Below are positions 56,605 through 64,000 of a DNA stretch of 64,000 nucleotides, in pieces. The first letter of the stretch is position 1. The number at the start of each line of letters is the position of its first letter. Position numbers and translations under genes: made by a program. The notes under the pieces are model-generated. The model did no database searches. It saw only the letters and a program-made list of their open reading frames with translations, and was not told the origin of the DNA. The DNA comes from Elephas maximus indicus (Eukaryota > Chordata > Mammalia > Proboscidea > Elephantidae): NCBI RefSeq assembly GCF_024166365.1, contig NC_064844.1:1674001-1738000 (forward strand), given 5' to 3'.

Positions 56605-56797
56605 AGGAGCCCCTGGGTGGTGCAAACTGTTAACGCACTCTGCTGCTGACCAAAAGGTTGGGGGTTTGAGTCAGAAGAGAGTCCTGGCAATCTACTTCTG
56701 AAAAATCAGCCATTGAAAACCCTATGGAGCCCAGCTCTGCTCTGACGCTCCTGGGCTCATGAGTTGGAATGGACTAGATGGCAGCTGGTTTGGTTTA
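56605..56797 (+). mobile_element. AfroSINE, older long form
   Basis: 'GGAGCCCCTGGGTGGTGCAA', 'GACCAAAAGGTTGGGGGTTT', 'TCCTGGCAATCTACTTCTGA', 'CAGCCATTGAAAACCCTATG' and 'CATGAGTTGGAATGGACTAG'. The head with 'GGTGGTGCAAACTGTTAA' belongs to the older type. Flanks 'GTGCCTG' and 'GTACCTG' may be a decayed duplication. Confidence 0.88.
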
Positions 56798-56904
56798 GTG
56801 TACCTGGAGACGCAGTTGGCTGCAAAGGAGGTGTGTGTGGAGCAGCCAGTGGGAGGGGCCCCGAAGAGCTGGGGGTGACTGGAGTTTCCCCAGGCCCTTA
56901 ACCA

Positions 56905-57400
56905 CTTCTTTTTTTTCTAATTAATATTTTATTTTATTTTGGTGGACATATACACAGTAAAAACCCACTCACGTTCCGGAGTTTCTAGACATAATGATGA
57001 GAGACGTTGGTTACGTTCTTTACCTTGTGTCAACATTCTTGTTATTTCTGTTCTAGTTGTTTCACTTCCGTTAACTTAAACTCCCTGCCCCTCAACCTTC
57101 TCGTCTGTGCTTTAAAATAGCTGTTGACCGTTTGGTCTTGTATAGATAATGTTTCTAAAGCAACGCAGACTCGAGGGTGACAGTCTTTACTCTTTGAGCT
57201 AAACACTTACTTGGTTTAAAGGGGAGTTCAGAGGGTTCAAGGGTTTGAAGAGTAACTCAGGACCATAATCTCAGGAGCTCCTCTAGGCTCATAGGTCTAG
57301 TGAGTCTGGACTAGGTAAGAATCTGAAGTTCTGTCCCACATTTTCCCCCTTTTTGTCAGGATCCATCTATTGTGTCGCTGATCAGAACGTTTGGTAGTGG
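56905..57400. repeat. Probable unclassified interspersed repeat (LINE-like)
   Basis: 'GGTGGACATATACACAGTAA', 'TTAACTTAAACTCCCTGCCC' and 'GTTTGGTCTTGTATAGATAA' have the feel of degraded LINE sequence resembling the region of mammalian L1 elements with 'ACTCCCCATTCCC'. I could not name a family, and there is no ORF. Confidence 0.3.
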
Positions 57401-57670
57401 TAGCCTCTTCTCCTTCTGGAGGCTCCTCGAGCCTTATGAAAATGACTCTAATTTGGTCTTTACTGGCTCCTCCCAAGGGCCCCCCCCCAGACTCTTTCTT
57501 TCTGGAAACCAGTGAACCCCTTCATTTATCATATAATGCAAAATGCTGTTCCCCCTGGACCTCAGGGCCTGTGGGAAATGGAATTTGGCTCAAGCCCAAA
57601 CTCCAGAGCCAAAGAGTGCCTGGGTCAGGCTTTTTAGGTATGGCGTTGAGGGGCCTCCTGGCAATTAGAA
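57401..57670 (+). other. BCL11A: Intron 2 stretch, no feature
   Basis: Short unique stretch with a C-run at 57479-57488; nothing recognised. Confidence 0.5.
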
Positions 57671-57671
57671 T

Positions 57672-58240
57672 TCTGGAAGTTCATTCATTCAACATTTCAA
57701 CAAATTTTTGAGCACCCGCCATGTTCCAGGTGCTGTTCTAGGTTTTGGGAGCATAGCCGTGATCGAGGTACTCAGAATCCCTGCTCATGTGGTATTCCCA
57801 TTCTGGCTGGGGTAGACAGACAGTAAATAAATACGCAAACAGTGTAGTGTATTGGAAGGTGATCAAACTAGTTTGGAGAAAAATAAGGCAGGGAAAAGGG
57901 ATAGGGAGAGTGTGGCAGACACACTATTGAGTAGGATGGCTAGGGAAAGCCCTAACTGAGAAGCAGAGGCTTCCAGGAAGTGAGGAAATTGGCCATGTGG
58001 GAGGTTAGGAAGAAGGTTCCAAGCAGAGCAAATGGCAGATACAAAGGCCTTTTGCAGAATAGGCTGGTTGCTGGGGGGAGAGTGAGGGGCCCTGTGTTCA
58101 GAGTGGAGTGAGTCAGGGCAGCTGGCTGGGAACTGAAGTCAGAGAGGGAGCAGGAGACCAGGTTCTCGTAGCCACTGCGAGCACTTTGGCGTTCACTCTA
58201 AGGACAATGGAAACCCCTGGAGGAGTGCCGTCATAGGACT
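57672..58240 (-). mobile_element. L2 LINE 3' end, about 550 bp
   Basis: Reverse-orientation L2 marks in order: 'TTCATTCATTCAACATTTCA', 'GAGCACCCGCCATGTTCCAG', 'TGCTCATGTGGTATTCCCAT', 'GTAGACAGACAGTAAATAAA', 'GAAAAATAAGGCAGGGAAAA', 'AAGGTTCCAAGCAGAGCAAA' and 'CAGATACAAAGGCCTTTTGC'. This is the longest ancient element in the window. The right boundary is approximate. Confidence 0.85.
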
Positions 58241-59693
58241 TGGGTTTCCAGAAGACCACCTTGGCTGCCTTTGAGACTTGACTGTGGGGGCGGCGGAGGC
58301 AGAAGCAGTCAGGAGGATATTGCCAGAACCAGGCAGGATGCTGTTGGTTCAGAGACAGGGTTGGATTCTGGAAGATAAAACCAACAGGATTTGCTGACAG
58401 ATGGAGCACGGGATAAGAGAGACAGAGAGGTGTCAAGGTGGACCCCCAGATGTCTGGCTTGGTGACAGCAAGGATGGAATTGCTGTTTACCAGGGTGGGG
58501 AAGGATGTGGGAGGTGCTCAAGAAGATGGGGTGCTCAGCCCAAGGTCAGGGCTCCTTCTCTTGCTCTCTATAGTCATCGTTATCATCTTCATCATTGTCC
58601 TGCTCTTCCTCCTCCTCCTCTACGTAGGGCTTTGGGTAGGTGGTAGTTAGACTACCGTGCACAGAGGGATTGTGGGGGAGAGGAGAGGCAATCGGATGGG
58701 GCAGTTAGGAGCACCTGTCATTGCTCATGGCTGAGATGACTGACATCAAATTCTAACTGCGTTCTTTTTAGGGAAGATGGGTTTTTCCCTAGCCTCTTTG
58801 TTCAGCTGTCTTCTCTATTGCTCTTTAGCTACCGAAGATAACTTGATTTTTTCCCTCAGAAATATGTGTTTTGTTTCTTGCATTTCTTTCCATTAACTCA
58901 TTAGCCCAGGGTTCAGGTCTACTATGGGGGTGCCGCTGGGAAGCTATAGGATAAGGGATTGGGAATGTAAGTTGCAACTTTTCCTGGACATCACCTGCTC
59001 CCGGTGTCTGAGGCTTATTAGGAATCTCACTGCTGTTGTGTCCGGCACCCCCAGAGAGTCCTTTTCTGAGGATGTCTTTGCAGCTCTGCTGTGCCCGTGA
59101 TCTTCCGGTCAGCCCAGGGTTTGGGATTTTCTGTGGAAATCTGTTGTCTTCCTTTCCACCAGGCCTCCTCCTCCCTCCTCATTCCTGGAAAGAAGCTGGC
59201 TGGCAGATAGAGAGCTTTTCCTTGAAAGGAGAGAGGAGAGCCCTCTAATGGAAAAGTAAAATAATTCTTGGAATCCTCGTAACACCCAAGCCAGCCAAAG
59301 CTGAGACCAATGAAATTATTTGGGGTGATTTGCAAGGGCCTGAATCAGGCAAATTGCTTTCTTGCCCTGACCTCAGCTTGAATCTTCCGCCCAGAAGCCT
59401 ACGATTTTAGGAGTCTGATGGGAAACAGGAGTCATCGTTTCTGTCGGAGCCAGTTTTCTCCTGAAGATGTCTTCCAGGCTTTGGGGCTCTCTGATGTGGC
59501 TAGCAGGCTCCTCCATCATAGCAGATGCTTCTTTGCCCTCAAGTCTCAATGAAGACTTAAAACGGTGTGTTAAGAGCATGCGTTAAACGTCCCTCAAGTT
59601 AGGCCTGTTCTCTTTTCTCTCTGTCTCGTCTACAGCTCTGGCTTTTTGCCACACATAAAATAAATTATCCTGTAATCAGGTGACCCAAGGGAT
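58241..59693 (+). other. BCL11A: Intron 2 stretch, no gene
   Basis: Unique sequence with a short TCC/TCATC-rich patch at 58565-58622. No gene or named repeat. Confidence 0.5.
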
Positions 59694-59886
59694 AACGGTT
59701 GCCATCAAGTTGATCCTGACTCATGGCGACCCCATGTGTGCCAGAGTGAAGCTGTGCTGCAAAGGCTGATTTCTTGGAAGTAGATCATCAGGTCTTTCTT
59801 CTGAGGCACCTCTAGGTAGACTCAAACCTCCAGCCTTTTGTTTAGCAGCTGACTGCATCAACTGTTTGCACCCCCTGGGACTCCTA
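59694..59886 (-). mobile_element. AfroSINE, older long form
   Basis: Minus-strand copy: 'GGTTGCCATCAAGTTGATCC', 'TGACTCATGGCGACCCCATG', 'CTGATTTCTTGGAAGTAGAT', 'CAACTGTTTGCACCCCCTGG'. Matches the older subfamily also seen at 56605 and 62630. Confidence 0.88.
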
Positions 59887-62629
59887 CCCAAAGGATAGCC
59901 CACAGAAGAGTCCAGGTGGCCAGCTCAAAGGTCCAGGCCTGTTGTCAAGGAAACCCTTAGGGAAAGCCAGAGGATTCCAGCCATTGCCGTGGCCCATACA
60001 TGTGTGCGCCAGCCTCCTCCGCAACTGAGCTGAACCAGCGTCCCGAAGCCTTCGTTCTCATAGCTAAGCCCCTCTTTGACCAGTTTGCCCTAGCACCTGA
60101 AATGAATGAATGTTCATCCTACATCCACCAGTCAGCTGCTTCACATCCTGGAGGAAGGCTAAGTAGTCTTCAGAAAGGGACAAGTCCACCATGGCTCCAC
60201 GCTGTACCGTTACAGAACCTGACAGCCGTGTTCCTCTAAAATCCTGTGTTGGGGATGTTTGTCTCGCAGCAACCCGCAACCTCCTTGTATGTGTAAATGT
60301 CAGAGTCAGTGAGAAGGTGGCTGCAGCGCCTGCCCACGTGGACTGCGGGGAGAGTGGCCTGGGGTGAAATTCCGTGTGCCCAAGAATCCTTTCTCTGGTT
60401 CTTCTTTCATGTCAAGCCCTCGCCCCATTCTTAAACCAGTGTGGATGACTATGCATTTCTTCCTGTTTTTTATTTATATAATTTTTCATTGTTGTTGTTT
60501 GGGGGGGAGGTAGGCAGCCCTCGGGCTATCAGCACATTGCGTTGGTTCTTGTTGATGAATAAGTACTTAGCTGTTGCTCAATTACTTTTGTTTGTGAAAT
60601 AAAGGGTAGTAAGCATCATGACAGGTGAGAACTTCAGGATTATTGTGATTTCTTTTTTCTGTTTGCGTCTGTCCTGCTTGGGTAGGGCATTGTCCGTAAC
60701 CACTAGGAGCCAACGCTGAAGACTGTATGATTTTAAAGCTTTAGAAATCTGCGTGTCATATGCCTTCTGTGAATTTTTGTTGTTGTTCTTTGGCTTTAGA
60801 AACTAATAACAATCCACAGTGATTATCCCATAGTCTCTCCGGATTAGTGTGAAAACGTGTCCTGTAGACAGCTTCGACAGCTTGATTTTGCTTCTTCCTT
60901 TTTTTTCCCTTTCCTCTTTCTGTCTTGTGCTGTTTGGAGGACAATTTCCACACTTCTGCCTTGTGTCCTAGAAAAGCTCAGGACTTAGGCGGTGGCAAGA
61001 CTTTGGACAGCGAGCTTAGCTCAGGTGGGGAGGCGGCGGCCTGGTAGAACAGAAGCTCTGTTATGCAGAGAGCGAGCTGTTGAAACAGCTGCCTTTGAAA
61101 ACCCTTCTCCTTGCCTGCCCTCTTTTCTTGAGAGACTCCAAAACATCTGAAAATGCAAAGCACTTCACCAGGTTTTAACTTTTCTGCCGTGGACAGAAGC
61201 AGCCTCAAGTCAGCAAGCGCACAGCAGTCTTTGTGGGTCTCTACACATTTTCCAGCTTTCAGGAAAGACAGACTCTTTCTTTTGTTTTATTCTTTTTTTG
61301 ATGCCTTGTTTTGTATTCTGCTGAACTAGAAGAGCATTTAATCCTTGGCCTCCTGTCTGTTAAGATATTATGTTTTTTTAATAGTGCTTGTTTATGACTA
61401 AGGTCAAAGACAGTATTTCAGAACAAAAATTAGAGTTAGTTCGTAATTGAGTACATATGTATGTAACTGTTTATTTTTATAGTTTGCTAATTTATTTTTA
61501 AACAGCTCAGTTACGCCAACGTGTCTGTAGCTTCATTCATCACATGCCCTACCAGTCAGGGTGTTAAAAGGCACATGCTTTTCAATAGTTCGGATCCCAA
61601 GTTAAATTAGATAATGCCATCAGGTAGCAATTTAATTACGTTAATTGAATGTTTAGGCGGAAAGGTAGTTTTGCAGAGGCTATAAGGAAATAACATTTAT
61701 GAGTACACATGTATAAATCTCAGCACTAGAGACGTTATTCGAGGCTGCTGATAGAAAAACAGAGGTATACCAGGCATTTGGAAGAAAGTGTGAGGGAGGT
61801 TTTCTCATCAGTGGTAAGTGCTGCCTTCGCAATCTTGGAGGCTGCTCGGCATGGCTGTTTCCCAGCTGAAATGGCCTTTACCGGAGTCTCCAAGGCAGCG
61901 ATACACAAAGACACTTGGGTACGTTTTGTACGGCCGGGGCTTCCCCACGAGGCGGAATGCCAGACTAGGCGGGCTCACTGAGGCCAGAATGCCGAGACAC
62001 CTCCTAGCGTGGTCTTTGTCACTGTGGAGGTCTGAGCACTGGCACACTTTGGCTTACTCCGGTGGCCTTCCCAGCCAGGATCGCTGTCTCAAGGCTCCAG
62101 GGGATTTTGCATACCAGGAACGCACCCTGTGGCATAAGGTGTGGCCAGTTCGACTGCAGCCCTTGTGCATGAAGGTGACTTTGCCTCTGGTGCAGAAGGA
62201 GTTAATTAGGAGGCCAGAGCCCTAACCATTGGCTGCTTCCCTCAATGCCCTCAGCCAGAGCAGGAGCGCAGGCATTTGGCTGATTGGCTAATGGGACCAG
62301 CTATTTTGGGCCTTGGCGTTCTTTCCCACTTCTCTGTGATTTAGTGTGGTGGGTGTCAGATGATGGCTAGAAAAAGAGGGATTTTAGGTGTGCTGACAAC
62401 AGGCCCTTTGCCTGTGAGTAATTCATTGTCTTCTCACATCATCTGGTTTCACCTGGGTTGCAAAACCTAGCATGGTGCCCCAAACTCTGCGAACCCCATT
62501 TGGGTTATTTACCAAATGCCACCGCATCTCCTCCACAGTGTCTGGTGGGTAAATCAGACCTGCTGCTGCTCCCGGTGTTCACTGTATCCAGATAGCACAC
62601 GATTTTTTTGTCCACCTTTCCCTCTCTTA
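59887..62629 (+). other. BCL11A: Intron 2 stretch, no gene
   Basis: Mostly unique. 61440-61660 is AT-rich with 'GCAATTTAATTACGTTAATT' and may be conserved noncoding DNA. G-run at 60500-60509. No coding signal. Confidence 0.5.
61440..61660. promoter_or_regulatory. Candidate conserved noncoding element
   Basis: Non-repetitive AT-rich block with multiple homeodomain-type cores ('TTTAATTACGTTAATTG', 'AAATTAGATAATG', 'TTTGCTAATTTATTTTT'). About 49 kb downstream of the inferred start. Texture only; no alignment was possible. Confidence 0.25.
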
Positions 62630-62835
62630 AGGTCCCTGGATGGTGCAAATGGCTTGCCCTTGGCTGCTACCCTAAAGGTTGGAGGTTTGCACCCATCCAG
62701 TGGTATCACGGAAGGAAGGCCTGGCAATCTGCTTCTATAAAGATCACAGACAAGAAAACGCTGTGGAGCAGTTCTGCCCTGTCACACATGGGGTCTCCTT
62801 GAGTTAGATTCAACTTGATGGCAACCAGGTTTTTT
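62630..62835 (+). mobile_element. AfroSINE, older long form
   Basis: 'GGTCCCTGGATGGTGCAAAT', 'GGAAGGCCTGGCAATCTGCT', 'GACAAGAAAACGCTGTGGAG', 'GAGTTAGATTCAACTTGATG' and a T/G-run at the 3' end. Confidence 0.86.
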
Positions 62836-62873
62836 TGGGGGGGGGTTGTTTTTTTCCCTTCCTTCAGGTAGAG

Positions 62874-63092
62874 GGGGAGCCCTGGTGGTGCAGTGGTTAA
62901 AGTGCTCGTCTGCTAACTGAAAAGTTGACGGTTTGAACCCAGCAGCCGTTCTGTGGGAGGAAGATGTGGCAGCCTGCTTTCATAAAGAACACAGCCTTGG
63001 GAACCCTGTGGGGCAGTTCAGCCCTGTCCCACAGGGTCACGTGAGTCAGAGTCGACTCCATGGCAACGGGTTTGGTTTTTGGTTTGGGTTTC
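62874..63092 (+). mobile_element. AfroSINE, long subfamily, well preserved
   Basis: 'GGAGCCCTGGTGGTGCAGTG', 'GGGAGGAAGATGTGGCAGCC', 'TTGGGAACCCTGTGGGGCAG', 'GAGTCAGAGTCGACTCCATG' and GGTTT repeats. Flanks 'TTCAGGTAGA' (62864) and 'TTCAGGTAAG' (63089) form a likely target-site duplication. Confidence 0.93.
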
Positions 63093-64000
63093 AGGTAAGG
63101 TTGTTCTCGGTGCATGTGTAATTAGCCCTTCACCTCTAGAAACCAGCCATGAATGACTCAGTCACAGACCCCCCCAGATGTGAGGGTTGCCCCACCACCA
63201 CAGAGCCACCAGCCTGTGTCCCCGCTTCTTTGAGGTGGGTGTGTGGGGGGTGTTTTATTTCACACAGCTCTTGCCCTGGCGGCTGACCAGCCGTCTGTCC
63301 CCTGAGGGACCTGGCAGGAAGGGTGGGGAGGCATGCATTTTTTTTGGGGGGGGGGGGTGCCACTGGGTGGGACAAGAAGGCAGGGGAGGGTTGGTTTGGC
63401 CCCAAGGGAAGGATAGGAAAGCCCTCCAGTGCTGACGCAGTGTTTGTCCAGCTGAGAGCAGCCCCCCTTGGTTGACTACCTGATGAGTGATTTCCCTGAA
63501 GCTGACAGCTGCTCCAACACATCTCACCTACAAGTCCTGACAAAGTGGTGTGTTCTTTTGGGGCTGTTTTTACTGTAGCAGGCATTTGGAAGAATCTGGA
63601 AGAATGCGGCTCGACCGTGAAGTGATTTCTGAAAACCTGTCGCTTCCCTTCTTCCAACTCTCTTGCTTTTTTGGTTGATGAAAAATAGGGGCCGTCCCTT
63701 TCAAACAACCACGGGACTGTTAATAATGATAGAGATAAAATGACAGCGTGTTTTCAGGCTTTTTTTGAACGAGCCCTTTGGTGGGCATTGTATCTGAGCC
63801 TCGCTCCTGAGTAACCTTGGGAAGGAGGCAGGAAAGGGGGTATTGGGAGCTCCTGTCTCACACAGGGATGGGGTAGACTTGGGATTCTAGCCCAGGACTG
63901 ACTCCTGGTGCTCCACATGCCCCACAGCCTGTCCCCAGGGTAGATAGTTGCAGCTAGCAGAGGGCTGTTTCTTTTTAAAAAAAATTGTACTTTAGATGAA
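63093..64000 (+). other. BCL11A: Intron 2 to window end, no gene
   Basis: Unique sequence; T8-G11 homopolymer step at 63340-63358. Pyrimidine/proline-rich ORFs around 63136-63708 occur in two minus-strand frames and look like composition artefacts. Confidence 0.5.

Noticed and set aside
62874..63092. tRNA gene, suggested by A-box/B-box-like motifs in AfroSINEs
   Set aside because: The B-box-like 'GTTTGAACCCAGC' belongs to the SINE head. No complete cloverleaf with paired acceptor stem follows, and the same pattern repeats across all copies.
58000..64000. Human-type +55/+58/+62 BCL11A erythroid enhancers
   Set aside because: I looked for the GATA-containing core I remember from the human +58 element (the 'TTGCTTTTATCAC' context) on both strands and did not find it. 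The window ends about 51 kb after the start site, so these enhancers probably lie just beyond it.

Overview
The window is genomic DNA from a placental mammal, almost certainly an afrotherian and probably a paenungulate such as an elephant. This rests on about 23 copies of a tRNA-derived SINE with the AfroSINE layout: a 'CCCTGGTGG..CAGTGGTTAAG' A-box region, a 'GTTCGAATCCACC' B-box region, and a 3' tail resembling 'GCTATGAGTCGGAATCGACT'. RTE-class LINE 3' ends sit alongside them. The species call is inference from repeat content.

The only protein-coding gene I can support is BCL11A on the + strand, represented by its 5' part: coding exon 1 (13019-13073) and exon 2 (19902-20231). Together they encode residues 1-128 plus the first base of codon 129. 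This includes the N-terminal NuRD-recruiting peptide and the CCHC zinc finger (C48, C51, H66, C71). The later exons, which carry the C2H2 fingers, lie beyond the right edge.

Layout. 1-7.3 kb is upstream flank with five AfroSINE pieces, an inverted RTE LINE remnant, an 18-bp minisatellite and a 290-bp palindromic element. 7.5-8.0 kb is a polypyrimidine tract. 8-17 kb is the promoter-proximal region, with a CpG-rich domain from about 10.6 to 17 kb, inverted CCAAT boxes, CRE-like motifs, and a 5' leader holding a poly(T)/poly(A) hairpin and four upstream AUGs. Intron 1 is 13.07-19.90 kb. From 20.23 kb to the end is the first 43.8 kb of intron 2.

AfroSINEs are absent from about 7.2 to 36.3 kb, then dense to the end, including six head-to-tail copies at 45.7-46.8 kb. 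The SINE-free interval coincides with the promoter, both exons and proximal intron 2, as expected for a dosage-sensitive developmental regulator. Most long ORFs are GC-rich, low-complexity or SINE-derived shadows and are not annotated as genes.

I did not find a new enzymatic, defence or mobile system. The observations most worth a second look are the uORF/hairpin leader of BCL11A, a possible intronic-polyadenylation end just after exon 2, the nested SINE array, paired GATA motifs in intron 2, and the 3' tail shared by the RTE LINE and AfroSINE.
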